Both the position numbers and the translations under genes were made by a program. DNA of 64,000 nucleotides, taken from contig NC_061863.1 of NCBI RefSeq assembly GCF_907164915.1, forward strand, positions 28,129,710 through 28,193,709. Direction: 5' to 3'. The stretch is from Impatiens glandulifera (lineage: Eukaryota; Streptophyta; Magnoliopsida; Ericales; Balsaminaceae). How positions within the stretch are numbered: position 1 is the stretch's first letter; the number at the start of each line of letters is the position of its first letter. Shown one piece after another: positions 11,491 through 24,394 of the stretch. The notes beneath the pieces were generated by a model that ran no database searches, was not told the origin of the DNA, and saw only the letters and a program-made list of their open reading frames with translations.

Positions 11491-11997
11491 TCTATATATA
11501 TATAGTGATGCTTAATTTTTAAAGTGTCCGGATTGCCGGGTCGAGAGCTGTGGTTAATTTGGATATATGTGAGAGTAAATGGATATTTGGGTCGGATTGT
11601 GGATTGACCCGCCCATAAACTTAAAACGGTTAAAAATAAAATTAAAAATACTATAGGTATGGTTTGAACTTGCAACATAACAAAACAAGTACAACCTTTT
11701 AACCAACTAGGCTAATAACACTTTATATTTTAAATTCAAACCAAAATTTGATAAACGCGTGACACTTTAACAATATAAGTTCAACTTTTTAACAAACTAA
11801 TCTATGTATATAATGATGCTTAATTTTTAAAGTGTCCGGATTTCCGGGTCGAGAGCTGTGGTTAATTTGGATATATGTGATAGTAAATGGATACTTGGGT
11901 CGGATTGTGGGTTGACCCGCCCATAAAAATTTTACCGTAATATTTTTTCACTGTTTTTTATATTATTACTCGTGCAAATGCACGGTATACATGCTAG
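11491..11997 (+). mobile_element. Small non-autonomous Helitron with a duplicated 5' end
   Basis: It begins with TC after an A (A|TCTATATATATA) and ends CTAG before a T. Nine bases before CTAG is a hairpin CGTGC-aaat-GCACG at 11971-11984. TC start, subterminal hairpin, CTRR end and A/T insertion flanks are the diagnostic Helitron features. A second 5'-like end (A|TCTATGTATATAATGATGCTTAA) starts at 11801. The following ~120 bases (gtgtccgga...gacccgcccataaa) repeat those at 11505-11622 with a few differences. There is no coding capacity; a Rep/helicase element would have to act in trans. Confidence 0.68.
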
Positions 11998-14900
11998 TTA
12001 ACTTGTATAATATTTAACTTATAATTTATTTTTCAAATATGTTAGAAAACATGATAAATTGACACATATATAAATTGGTTTTAAAACTTTTTAAATATGT
12101 AATAAATGGAACAAATATGTATTAAACAAATTAATTAAGTCCGCAATTATATTAAGTATGTTAAAATTATATTTAAGATTATTAAAAAAAGTAGTTAAAT
12201 AAATTTATTAGGGAATTCTTTAAATATTGTGTTGACGTGAGAACATTTATACAAAATTAAAAAAGGTTAAGAATGAAGAAAAGATTTGGATAAGAAGCAT
12301 AATGCTATTTTTTTTAAAAGTAATAGGTTAGAAATATAAGAAGCTTTTCATTAATCTACTATTTTCTTATTTATTTTCTTAGATGAAATTATTTTTTAAT
12401 CTTCTCTCCTTAGACTTTCTTTATAAAAAAATGGTTAAATAAAATTATTTTTTAATTTTCTCTTTCTTTAGAATTATCTTAAGTGAAATGAATTTTCCAA
12501 TTTATGAATAATAGGTCAATTAGTTTTCTCTTTGTTTGATGGAAAGAGGAACCAATCTTACTTCAGATGTATTCATTACTATTATAAAATAACTAACATT
12601 TTGTACATTTTAGTTTGAATATTTTAATTTAGATCATTCATAAAATAAAAAATATTATTTAAAATATTATCACTTTATATTTATAACAAATAAAGCATAA
12701 ATTTAATTTCATATTAGATTGCATTATTTTAATTTTTATTCAGCACAATTATTTATTATACTAGTGATTCATATATTCAAAAAATTTCCCACTAGGTCAC
12801 GTATATAAAAATAAATCATATATTGTATAAACAATTTTATCAATTAATTATATCAATATAGGACCAAAAAGCTCGTATTTTTATTTAATCACAACTAGAC
12901 CTAAAAGTGTTCACTCAAATCAATACAATTAATTGACAAATCGTATCATGAATGTGATGAATGAAAATTTCATGTACGATGATTTTTTCATGTCATTTCA
13001 ACTAGTTATACTTGACTTAAGTGAGATCATACCTTAAACATAATTATACAAAATTTATGAATGGAATAATACTTAATTTCTAATTAAAATAAACTTTATA
13101 AATATCTATAAAATAAGTAAACTAAAAGACAATAAAACTACAATTTCTCTCGAAATCTAGAGAACGTCAATCTTTAAAACAATCATACGAGCAATATGAT
13201 CATAAAAGACACTAGGCGAAAAACCTTTTATGAGGGTCCATAACCATAGAGTTTGTACCTAGAATATTTTATTAAAATCTGTCACTTTTGTATCATTTAT
13301 TTCACAACAAATAATATGATTTCAATATAGTTTAACTTCATCGATTTCCTATTGTTGTTTGAAATATAATACAACTAATTTATAGTCACAAAAGAATTAA
13401 AAGAGTCTTCTTATCCCTTCTAATATACATAACACAATGATATATTTTTTTTTTTTCATATCACTTGATTTGATGCTCATAACATGCCACAAATCCTTTA
13501 TATAAAGGATGAAGTTGTAAATGTTTGTTTGACACTTTTTAAAAACAACTCAACCAACTATCAAGAAAATGTAACCCAAAATCGATCTCATATTGTCTTG
13601 GCATCTCGTAAGATTGTAATTATTATACCCAATGATCACAAGACTATCTAACCTCCTCTTATATGTAAACATTTAATTTTTAGTTCTTTTCAAATATCTC
13701 ATAAATATTAAGGCTATTTAATGTCAAGAAATTTTTTATGGAAAACAAAATGCCGTTCACATATAAAACCATAAATATGTGTTTACATCCCCTGAACGCG
13801 TGATACATATAATCATCTATTAAATGCACCTAAAAACTAAAATAGAGAAACTTATGTACCACTAAGGAGACACTTCTTAAGTCAATTAATTAATTTTTTT
13901 AATTTACAAATAATATTTATTTGGTCTCTCGATACAAAGTTTTCTAGTTGCACCGTATTGTTTCTTCAATGTATCAATTGAGAAAACTCATTAACATCCA
14001 TTTTAGTGAAACTTAAAATCAAAATATGCAACGAGTGCCCTAAATTATCCTTCAAGAATCATTCGATTAAACTAGATTATCGCAAACACACTTGATTTTG
14101 AGGTTATTGAGTTTTTTACTTAAACAATTTGATCACCAATGTCTTCTTACTCTTTATTTTTGAACTTTATCATCAAATATGAATAAAATCATAATAAATA
14201 TCAAAAGATATGAATCAAAATTTCCTCAATATGTAGGAATTATTGTTCATATAAATCATCTTCAAAGACAAAATCATTTCTCCCTTTATACTTAATATAC
14301 TAAAAAAAATTATAGTCTCATTAAAAAAATTATATAGCCCTCGATCACTTAAATATTCAACAAAGTATTCACATTTATAAACTTAATTAACAAATAATTC
14401 AAATAATGATTGATCACATCTTAAAATAACTAATACAACAATAATATCAAGTGTTTTCACAATAATATTAATTGCTAATAATATTTTGTTATAAGGATCA
14501 AACATTAATAATAAACATGTCAAATAATAAATCTATGGTTGGATTAATATCAAACAAATAAGACTTTATAACTATTACATGTTTATTATCATAAATATGA
14601 TATTTATGTAATTTTGTCAATTAATTATGATTTTTTGGACTAAATAATATAATAACATTAATTTTCAATACTAACATTTAAAATTTTCTTAAATTAATTT
14701 CAACAAACATTATCACTTTGATGATTATTTGTATTAATCAATACAATCCACATAATTAATAATACTATCATTAATTTTAATTTAAATGTCATATTATGGT
14801 ATATAACATAAATCAATAATATATAATTACTGACAAAATATTTAATTTATTTTATTTTATTATAAAAATAAAATTATACCAAATCTTAATTCTAAAATTT

Positions 14901-15114
14901 GAAATTTATAATATCCCACATTCATTAAACAAAATAAGGAGACTCCCTTAATATACTACAATTTATATAAGAATTAAATAAATAATAAATTTTCAAGATT
15001 TACTCAACCAAATGTCAAAAATTCTTATAGCCCAACTTTCTCTTTTATTAATCTTTTAATAGTAGTTATAAATATTGATATTATAAATGTTGTTGGAAAT
15101 AATGTTAAATTAAA
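11998..15114. other. Very AT-rich intergenic DNA
   Basis: No gene, RNA or ordered repeat recognised on either strand in these 3.1 kb; short A/T tracts dominate. Confidence 0.6.
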
Positions 15115-15390
15115 CTAGTATAATAAAGTGCATTTGCGACAGTATTTACTGTCGTTATTGGTTTGATTACTGTCGCTAAAAGTCAATAGCCACAGGAAAT
15201 GTACCTGTGACTAAGTGTCGCTATTGATTCCGTAGCTAAAATATGACAACAAGAATAAGTACTGTGGCTAAAGGATTGGCCACAGATATAAATTACTGTG
15301 GCTAAAAAAAGTGGCTAAGGGAATAAATTACTGTCGCTAAAAAATGGCTAAGGTCATAAATTACTGTGGCTAAAAGGGTAGAATCATCCC
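15115..15390. repeat. Subterminal repeat array of a CACTA element
   Basis: About ten degenerate copies of a motif near TTACTGT(C/G)GCTAAAA are arranged in both orientations (examples at 15165, 15283, 15328, 15364). Opposite-strand copies read TAGCCACAG or GCGACAGTA. Dense short direct and inverted repeats next to the terminus are where CACTA transposases bind. The plus strand before it reads aactagtataat, which may be a decayed CACTAGTA terminus. It is linked to the transposase remnant 1.4 kb away. Confidence 0.6.
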
Positions 15391-15393
15391 CAA

Positions 15394-15424
<31 letters not shown>

Positions 15425-16756
15425 CTCTTTTTAAACAAATTTATTATGAACCTGAATAAGAATAAAAAAAATTAATACTATAATAAATCATTTATAATAT
15501 CAAAACAAACAAATATAATATTTTTATCAAATACAAATATTATTTATCAATCTTAAAAACGCATACAAAATATATCAAATATAAATTTGAACTCATAGAA
15601 CATAAAACTCTCATCCGTTTATCAAAATATCATTTTATTAAAACCATCCAAGTAGTCCCTGTCAAAAAAAATAAGTCATAATATAAATTAGTTCATACTC
15701 ATTCATCAATTTAATGTGCAAATGAAATGGACCAGCTTTTCATCAATGTCTTTAACTTGAATGAATTATATTTAACTAATAGGCTCAATCTAGTTAAGGA
15801 AGTCAAGTAATTGACATTCACTGTATATTATTTTATGTCTCTCTAAATGCATGAAGGTTGGTGTTGTTCTTGCAATTGATCAACATGTCACAAATAAACA
15901 AAGCAATGAAGGACATGTGCATGTCTCAAGTTTTAATTGAACAATGTGCAAGTTTCCTAGGTACTCTAACTCGTTCATGTGATTGCGACAAAAAGATTAA
16001 ATTGTTTTTTTATTTAAATTGCAACTATAATATTAACCATGAGATACTACTAAAAACTGGAATCTCAACATTAACATGTCATACAACAAGCCATACAACT
16101 GAAGACTATCACTATATTAACCTTAAGAGACAAAGAGAATTTGTCTGAAATCAGTTAAAAAGTTTTGGAAGCCAGCTCAAGGAAATTATAGAAATATGAA
16201 GTTAGAAACAAATGAAAGATACATTACCTTCTACAATAGCTCTTTCCTCTTGATGATGATGATAGCTGTATCATTTCACTGTCCATAACTACAAGACAAT
16301 AAAACAAATTTGTAAATATGAACCTTCATTATCTAGTTTCTTAATAAACCAGACACCAATCAATAACCCCATTGAATGTTAAAAATCCATGTTTGAAACT
16401 TGCAATTACACAAAATAACTAAAATAAAAACGAGAAGTGCCTATAACTAGTAATAAACATGATTTAAAAGTTGTTGGTAGTAAGTTAGATAATTGTCTAT
16501 GGTTTATAAGAGGTAATATCAAACTAGTAGAAGATTTAAAAATGAAATTATCTAGACTTAGAGAAAAAAAACAGAAGCATTAAATATAAAAAATAAAGCC
16601 ACAATCGAGTAACTAATAATTCATACCTCAAAATCTTTTAGTTACTTCTTGTCGTTGAACGAGATCCTTCATCAATATAGTTCTCGGTGAACCAACTCCT
16701 TCATTATTGACATTAAAATTAGAAAATATGATTACTATTTATTACATTAAGTTATA
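15391..16756. other. AT-rich DNA inside the presumed CACTA element
   Basis: It includes a (TA)n run at 15399-15419. A 96-codon forward frame at 15858-16148 has no recognisable domain and is probably chance. The region may be the 3' part of the reverse-strand transposase gene. Confidence 0.4.
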
Positions 16757-17920
16757 AAATTAACCCTGACTTCTTTTGCACGTTCTTAGAAGATGACGCA
16801 TTCAATTGCACATTAACTTGAATGTTGTTGTTCTATAGAAACTCCTTTATAGTTTTAACTTCAGCTTCCAAGATCTCAACTTTTGATTGCAGCAAATCAT
16901 TATTTAAATTCATCTGTTTTTTGGTTAGAAGAGGTCCTCTTAGATCTTTCGGCTTTACTTCACCTCCATAACCAAATACATGATTATGCTTTTGAGTTCC
17001 AAATCATTTCTCCACAACTTGGAAAGAAGATAGATGAGGTTCTTGATGAGTCACTTCACAAATCTCATCCTAAACCAAGAAGATACAATGTTACTTACAA
17101 ATTATCTTTAATTTGACATAAATTTTGCATAAAAGCTTGCCTAAGATAAAATAAACATTCAATAATTTGGTCTTCTACATGCATTGTGACTAGAAATATT
17201 TAAAACATCATATATAGACTTACATATTTTTTCAATGCGTCAAGATCAACAATATCATTTCCTTTTTTCCGAGTTTCAATAAATAATGATCTAATATTAG
17301 GTGGATTGCCATCTTTTCCACCTTGTACATAATAATGATATGTATAAGATGAAAATCAATTATAAAGGAAAAAATTGCACTTGTCATCCATCTTACCATT
17401 TCATAAGCAATTTGCCTAAAAGGTTTACTTCCTGTACGATGAGGCATCGTTGCATTTGATCTATTTCGCGAGTTGTTTTCACTTGTTTTCTGCATTAAGT
17501 TAATAATATTACTTATTAAAATTAAAAAATAACATAAATATTGTCATAATAAGATTAAATACCTTGAATCTGTCACTCATATAGTGATTTGTGATCAACC
17601 ATTCCCAGTCACTCTTGTCAAAATCTTTAGGAATATTCAGTAAAGCTTCTTGACGCGTAGTGCAGTTTTTCACGTATTTATTGTATATCTTACCTCTCCA
17701 ATTCTTCCATAAGGACCTCATATGATCAAGAGTTGATTCACGATATAGTTCAATTTGATCATTATCAAAATTTTCCTACACAAATTTGGACAGTTAGTTA
17801 ACAAAATAAATATTATGTTATACACAATTAGAAAACTATTATTACCTTAACCGCCTCCCACATGTGGTTTAATGAATTTGTATCAATGTCTTTCCATGCA
17901 ATCTCTCCAATTGGTAGAAA
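16757..17920 (-). pseudogene. CACTA (En/Spm) TNP1-like transposase protein, plant Ptta/En/Spm family, decayed
   Basis: Successive minus-strand exons encode IGEIAWKDIDTNSLNHMWEA (near 17890), NFDNDQIELYRESTLDHM, then SLWKNWRGKIYNKYV, LNIPKDFDKSDWEWLITNHY (near 17600-17720). Intron-like gaps separate these from RNRSNATMPHRTGSKPFRQI (near 17440), GGKDGNPPNIRSLFIETRKK (near 17290) and GYGGEVKPKDLRGPL followed by a coiled-coil tail (16830-16960). This is the order of the plant Ptta/En/Spm transposase family, a DNA-binding partner in CACTA transposition. In-frame stops (before FGTQ and after IKEFL) and a splice junction that no longer joins in phase show that it is dead. It is presumably the gene of the element whose subterminal repeats lie at 15.1-15.4 kb. 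Confidence 0.85.
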
Positions 17921-18322
17921 AACAAGAACACTAGTTGTTCATTTTGACCAAATCAATAACTCAAAATTTTCAATTAAATTAGAAATTTTGATCGGAATGG
18001 ATCAAATATGATTCAAATAGTTTCCCAACTTCATTCCAATCATGTTGGGAAGCTTTATGGACTATGATTCAATAGAATTAACCCAAGAATAGAAAACCCA
18101 TTTTTTTTAAAATTCAAATTTAGTTTTTTATTATTTTGTTCGATTGATCGGTTCTATTATATCTAGATAGTTTTTAAATCATATAGGGATGAATTTTCAA
18201 CCATACAACATCATAAACAACAAACATACAAGTTTATGTAATTTGAATATAAAAATTTCAATTTCAAATATTATTTAGAGGGTGATTGGTAACTTACCAA
18301 GGATTGGAGAACCAGTTCAGAT
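17921..18322 (+). repeat. Dispersed ~400-bp repeat, inverted copy at 35.36-35.77 kb
   Basis: Compared by eye with the reverse complement of 35355-35770, long stretches agree. Examples are gttgggaagctttatgg, cgattgatcggttctat, aacccaagaa and ggattggagaac. It is non-coding. The partner sits just downstream of a TATA-like box in an LTR-like sequence, so this piece is probably an LTR or leader fragment of the same family. Confidence 0.6.
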
Positions 18323-18540
18323 CCTCTGCTACCGATTCCCGTGTTCCCCTGTTGCGGACCAATCAAATTGCAGCATTATTATTATAATAATAAATCAATC
18401 TGGGTAGGAGACGGAGGGAGGGAGAATCCGGAATCCGGGTTTCATTCCGGGTTCACACCAAACGCCGTTAACGGAAGCGTTTGTTAACGCCAGTATATAA
18501 TATAATATTCATATGAAACCCGGATAAGATATCTTCGCTC

Positions 18541-19450
18541 AGGGCACCGTGTCAGACGGAAGGGTGAGAAGCGAAGGGAGCGAAGATCTCCACGCCCAGG
18601 AGCCCTAACCCTCATGTAAACCCCCCATACCCACCCATGAGAAGACCGCTTACCTTTCATGTAAATACACTTACCCGTCTATGTAAAGACCAAAATGACA
18701 GGGATTTTATATTTACGTTTATTAAATATTAATTTAATTTATTAAAAATGACATGCAGCGATCTAATATTCGCTTCAATTACTTGAAAGTTATTTTTTAT
18801 TTTTTTATATTATTTTTTTAACCAGGAGACGAATTAAAGCGAAGAAATCTTCGCTTGAGTTACTTTTAACCTGACCTGCATGTAAACCCCCCAACCCACC
18901 CATGAGAAAACCGCTTGACTGCCATGTAAATACACTTACCCGTGTATGTAAAGACCAAAATTACATGGATTTTATATTTCCGTTTATTAAATATTAATTC
19001 AATTTATTAAAAATGACATGAAGCAACCGAACAAATCTTCGCTTCAAGTACTTCACTATTTTTTTTATTAATTTTATATTTCCGTTTATTAAATATTAAT
19101 TCAATTAATTAAAAATGACATGCAGGAGACGAACAAATATTCGCTTTAATTACTTCACTCTAATTTTTTCTTTTTTTTAACGAGGAGGCGATTTAAAGCG
19201 AAGATTTCTTCGTTTCAATTATTTTTAACCTGACGTTCATGTAAAACCCCCTTCCCTCCCATGAGAAGACCGCTTGCCTGTCATGTAAATACACTTACCC
19301 GTCTATGTAAAGACCAAAATTAACATGGATTTTATATTTTCATTCTTTAAATATTAATTCAATTCAATCATTTGTTTTTTTATTAATTTTTTTTGGCGGG
19401 GAGACGCTCAGGAGCGAAGACTTATTCGCTTCAATTATTTGATTTCCATA
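18541..19450 (+). repeat. Left subterminal repeat array of the MULE
   Basis: Three imperfect units of about 266 and 359 bases each contain catgtaaa-poly C-cccatgag, then catgtaaatacacttaccc, gtaaagaccaaaat, a ttaaatattaatt tract and an atgaca block. Between units sit short palindromes of the type GCGAA-n-TTCGC (best at 18836-18853, agcgaagaaatcttcgct). The reverse complement of the unit lies on the right side of the element, so these act as long inverted repeats. Confidence 0.8.
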
Positions 19451-19792
19451 TAGAATACCCCTTCGCCCAGATTCAATGGAATGAATAGACTCTTTGTGAG
19501 AGAATATTTGTTCGCCTAGACCATGTTCCATGTAAAATGGATTGAATAGTCGCTTCTCGAGAAAACACTTATTCTCCCCTGGTCCAGGTGTCATGTGAAA
19601 TGGAATGAATAGTCGATTTTCGAGAGAAGACATGTTCGCCCAAGTTCCATGAATATATATACACCCTAATATGATTATTTTATAATCATTTCCGCCCGAT
19701 TCATCTCTCTCTCTCTTCCTGCCTCCTTTCACGGCGATTCGCAACCGGCTCCCCGTCGACCAGACCAGAAGCAACATCTTCACGTCTCCACA

Positions 19793-20935
19793 ATGGTACG
19801 TACTCCTAAATAGTAACTTTTCATATTTAGGATTATGAAACCACTATACCCTAGATTATGTTATGTGATGTCGTTGTCTCGTTAATCTTTAGGAAACCCT
19901 ACTCTCAAAATGTCACGTTGAATGAAAATCCATCTTATTTAAGAAAACTTACCTAGTGTTAGGGTTTAGGATATTATTTCCATGAAACCTTAGTAAATAC
20001 TGACAAAGACCGTTTTTTTTCATGCATGTGCAGGCAACCGCTAATGTATCCGTCCAAAACTTTGGCAAAGACTGGATTTTATGCCCAAATCAATTAACAA
20101 ATGAAGAGATAGTACTATTCTTGACATATATCCCTTTTTTTCCCATATTGTTTAAGTTTTCATCCTGTTTATCTGAAATATTTATGATTGTTCTTAAACA
20201 GCACTTGATGCAACAATATGCTAACACATGTGGTGCCACGGTGACAATGAGGTGGCGAGACGATGTGACCCACGTCATACCATCCACCGATGCTAATGGT
20301 GGATGCGGTCGCACTATCAAAGTATTGAAGGCAATATTGAACGGGAGTTGGGTCCTTACCATTGATTGTGAGACTCTGTTATTCTTAACTCTTAACTGTT
20401 AACTCAATATTCATTTTCACATCTATGAAACTAAAAATACTCATTGCTTTTGTACAGGGATAAAATCATCAATCAGATCTAAATGTTACGTCGACGAGGA
20501 ACCGTACGAGGTGCAACGAGATAATCATGGGACTGTGGGCGGTCCAAGAGCTGACAGAATGCGGTATTTGAACAATGTATGTTTTTTCTTATTCCTACTC
20601 CTCCTCCATATGATATTCAATTCTCCATGATTACTAAAAATGTTTTGTATTTTCTTTCAGCTGCCGAAACTGTTCGACAGTTACACCTTTATATTTGCAG
20701 GGGAATTCATCCCGGCTTACAAACTGGATCTTATGGGGTTTGTAATTTCTAGAGGAGGTACGACTAAAAAATGGAGAATCCATTTGTTGAGCCCGAGGAT
20801 GATAAAACTATAGTTGTATACGACAAGTCTCGGCACGATGTTGATGAACTTGTTTGGGTATTTGATGCAGTGAATCCTTTGACGACATATTTGGATGTAT
20901 TTGCAGCCTTTGTTTACATAGACATGTGTTGGTTG
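19793..20935 (+). pseudogene. Captured BRCA1/BARD1-type BRCT-domain gene
   Basis: Predicted exons: 19793-19795 (ATG only), 20034-20111, 20202-20367, 20458-20576, and from 20661. All have GT-AG borders and join in phase. The product reads KDWILCPNQLTNEEI, then GATVTMRWRDDVTHVIPSTD, CGRTIKVLKAILNGSWVLTI, DWIKSS, YVDEEPYEVQRDNHG, GGPRADRMR, PKLFDSYTFIFAGEFIPAYK, FVISRGG. This is the tandem BRCT end of plant BRCA1/BARD1, a phosphopeptide-binding DNA-repair module; RING and central parts are absent. A one-base loss in an A run near 20764-20770 breaks the frame before MENPFVEPEDDK; the copy at 55-56 kb reads through there. The gene end is uncertain. It lies just inside the left repeats and upstream of the transposase, so it is MULE cargo. 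The fragment could interfere with or mimic BRCT binding if expressed, but nothing here shows that. Confidence 0.8.
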
Positions 20936-21079
20936 AATTTGTTATTGAATATTGGAATATTTTGCATTTTTGAATTTGTTAATGTTATTTTTGATTTCAG
21001 ATTTCTCTTTTTTGTTCTTAGAATTGTATTTTTTTTAAAACAACAGCATTATATTAAACGAAATCTTGAAACATGAAAT

Positions 21080-21542
21080 AATGTATAACTTGAAGTATAA
21101 ATTTTTATTCATTTATTAATACATAGTAATCTATGTAACTTAATCGCCCTTAATGTGATAAATAATTAATATGTTTTAAAACAATTGTCAAAATAATATT
21201 TCTAAAACAATTGTCAAAATAATATTGTGAATCAATCTTCGCTTTCTGATTGATTGATTTATTTAGTAATATTAATTTATAATAATTTTAGTCATTTAAT
21301 TATTAAAATGAAATTTTTTTTATCAAGTCACCTCACCGCCACCTATCACCCCACCTTTTCATTAAATGCGGCATGGCAGCAAGCCACGCTGCTAAGCTAG
21401 ACAAAATTTGTACTGTTTTCTCTCTCACCTGTACGAGAAGCATTCGACCATCTCTTCACCGGAGTGATACTCCATTGTCTACCATCGACCTCTCCTTCGC
21501 CGGAGAGTTCCTTATAATATCAACCCATCTTCCTAAATTAAA
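21080..21542 (+). other. Spacer and likely 5' UTR/promoter of the MULE transposase
   Basis: AT-rich to 21300, then a more balanced stretch (21330-21542) with cytosine-rich, CT-rich sequence typical of a plant 5' UTR, leading directly to the predicted ATG at 21543. No better start was found. Confidence 0.45.
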
Positions 21543-24293
21543 ATGGTATGTTTTTGAATGTCATCTACCTTCTATACTTTTCGTCACAACGTTTTTTATA
21601 TTTTTTGAATACTGGACATGAAATGTTGTGTTCTTGTTGATTATCAGGAAGGAATACACATGAGAGAGAATGATATGAACGAGAATGATATTAATGATTT
21701 AAGGTATATTGCTTAACTTATCTAATTTTTTTGGTTCATATGTAAGCGAAGAGATCTGCGCTTATAGGATTTTTGATAATAGCTTATAAAGCGAAGCTCT
21801 CTTCGCCTAATATTACAATGTGATTAATGTTGAAGTGAAGCGCTTTTCGCTTATATTGCCTTCATTTTACAATCATCTACAAGTATTGGTTAGTTGAAGA
21901 TTTATTTTCCACGTGTTCTCAAATTGAACAGCGAATCTGCTAATTGTCGTCGCCAATTGAATTTCGATGGAACCGGCCAACCTTTGGAGGACATCGAAGC
22001 CAACTTAATTCCATATTTAGGTAGGGAATTTGAGAGTGAAGAAGAAGGCTACGTATTCTACTTAGCCTACGCTAAACTAATAGGATTTGGTATAAGGCGC
22101 AGTTCAAAACATGTTGACAACGATGGTAAAATACTGGATAGAGTTTTTTGTTGTAGTGCACAGGGCGAACGGGTAAAAGACAAACGTGATGTCTATGTCA
22201 GACGTAGACGTTCTTTGACGAGGTTCGGTTGTGAAGCGAAATTGAGGATAAAGAGGACAGATAATGGAAAGTTCCAAGTGGTAAATTTTATTAGTGAGCA
22301 TTGTCATCCTCTTGCAAGTCCAAAGAAAACTCACCTGTATAGATGCCATAGGAATATATCTGCAGTTGTAGGCTTACATATCGAGATGGCCACTAACGTG
22401 GGAATTCCTCCTAAGGCATCACATGCTCTAATGTCTAAAAAAATCGGTGGAAGGGAGAATCTAGGTTTTCTTCCTGAGGATTACAAAAATTACCTACGAA
22501 CGAAAAGAACGAGAGAATGTAATTTTGGGGAAACAGGGGGTGTATTAGAGTATTTGCAGAAAAAACAATCAAATGATCCTGGTTTTTATAATGCTTTTCA
22601 ACTTGATGCGGACGATTTGATAACGAATATTTTTTGGTGTAATTCCAACATGCGTTTTGATTATTCATACTTCGGAGACGTTGTCAGTTTTGACACCACC
22701 TACAAGAAGAATAAGGAAGGTCGTCCAGTTGCGCTTTTTGTAGGTGTGAATCATCACAAACAATCAATTATTTTTGGTGCAACTCTATTATACGATGAAA
22801 CTGCAATGACTTTTGAATGGTTGTTTGATACTTTCACCAATGCTATGCGTGGGAAAAAACCAAAAACCATTCTTACAGATCAAGACACGGCCATGGCTAA
22901 GGCCTTGTCGTCTACATGGCCCGAAACAAATCATCGTCTATGTATTTGGCACATATTTCAAAATGCAGTCATACATCTTAGCTCCATGTTCCATAATTTC
23001 AGAGAATTTTCGAAGGATTTTTCTTCGTGTATATATGATTTTGAAGAAGAGATAGAGTTTGTTGAAGCTTGGAATCAAATGTTGACAAACTACGGGCTTG
23101 AAAACAACGACTGGTTGAAACGCATGTTTAGCATTAGGCGAAAGTGGGCATTAGTCTATGGACGACAAATGTTTTGTGTTGATATGACGACAACAAAGAG
23201 AAGTGAGAGTATGAACAGTTTGTTGAAAAGGTACTGCTCCTACAAACACAAGTTTTTAGAATTTTTCAAACACTTTGAAAGACTAATCGATGAAAGAAGA
23301 TATGATGTGTTGAAGGCTGATTTTAAATCAATTACCAGCCAACCAAGTCTGAACTATCCAATTTTGATCTTAAAGGATGCCTGCAAAGTTTACACCCAGA
23401 GGTATTTAAGTGCTTTGAACAACAATGGTTTATGTCGCATGATTGTGGTGTAGAAATGTTAGAGGATGTCGACACACACAGAAAATATAAGGTAACACCC
23501 CACACTAGGAGATGCTCTCATACAGTTACAGTTCATAAGAATGATGATAAGAATATCGAGTGTAGCTGCTGTAAATTTGAATTTGGAGGGATTTTGTGTG
23601 CTCACATCCTAAAGATTTTCACTACGATTGACGTGTTGAAGATTCCTCCTACGTTGATATTAAAGAGGTGGACAAGAACAACCAAAGATGGATTATTTGG
23701 AACTAATCCAATCGTGGACAGTAGTAATGTTGATCCGAGTGAGCTTCATAACATAAGATACAGAGATTTGTGTGGCTTGTCCATGCATTTATTTACCGAG
23801 GCAGCCGAAAGAGATGACACGTATAGGCATGTCAAAGAAATTATGCTTAGACAGTGTACGTTTGTGGATAAAAAATTACAGGAGAGTATAAATATGCAAA
23901 CTCCACCAACTGGTGTATCATGTTCTACCGAGGGTGCCCATGTTCAAGCGAAATGAATCAAAACTAAGAAGCCAACAAAGTCTGGTAAGAGAAGGAAAGG
24001 TGGAATAGAGAAGAACTCAAGAAAAAGAAAATCAACAAGAATAACTAGCGAATCACAGATTCCAGTATGAATTTGCTGACTTAACTTCTTTACTAATAAT
24101 TGGGTTATTATTATTCATTTATGAACATACTTTTAAATAAATTGATATACCTTTCCAGCCATCAAATGCAATGCCAACGACCACTCCTCAGTTCTCAACT
24201 CCTCAACAATGGGACGAAAGTTTCATTATGGACGCTAATACTCCGTTCACTGTTCTTTTGTCATCTCAACTATCGAATTCCAGTTTCATGTAA
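21543..24293 (+). pseudogene. MULE/FAR1-type transposase (MURA-like)
   Basis: Predicted exons 21543-21545 (ATG), 21648-21703, 21932-24064 and 24159-24293 join in phase to about 775 residues. Order: FAR1-type DNA-binding zinc domain (GREFESEEEGYVFYLAYAK, FGCEAKLRI, EHCHPL), a linker, then the MULE DDE core (VVSFDTTYKKN with the first D, KTILTDQDTAMAKAL with the second, RSESMNSLLKRY as a likely E). A SWIM zinc finger follows (CSCCKFEFGGILCAH), then a basic tail (KTKKPTKSGKRRKGG). It cuts and joins element ends in the nucleus. Two lesions: a one-base deficit in a C run near 23395, between VYT and FKCFEQQW, and a TGA at 23954-23956 that is one transition from CGA. The first intron follows directly after the start codon. 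Convergent with the Ulp1 gene downstream. Confidence 0.88.
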
Positions 24294-24394
24294 AATCTGA
24301 TATGTATTTGTATGTATATTTGATTTGAAACCATGAATAAAGTAGAATGTAATACCAAATGAATGACAACACTAATTTATTTCTAAAAATAAGA

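Noticed and set aside
15858..16148. 96-codon forward frame
   Set aside because: Within AT-rich CACTA remains; no motif, no conserved neighbour.
19364..19783. 139-codon minus-strand frame overlapping the MULE left repeats and BRCT leader
   Set aside because: It is made of repeat units and the antisense of a CT-rich leader; no domain.
20758..20763. Possible splice donor (GTACGA) at the end of the BRCT exon
   Set aside because: The second BRCT copy reads straight through this point, so a frameshift in the following A run explains the frame change better than an intron.
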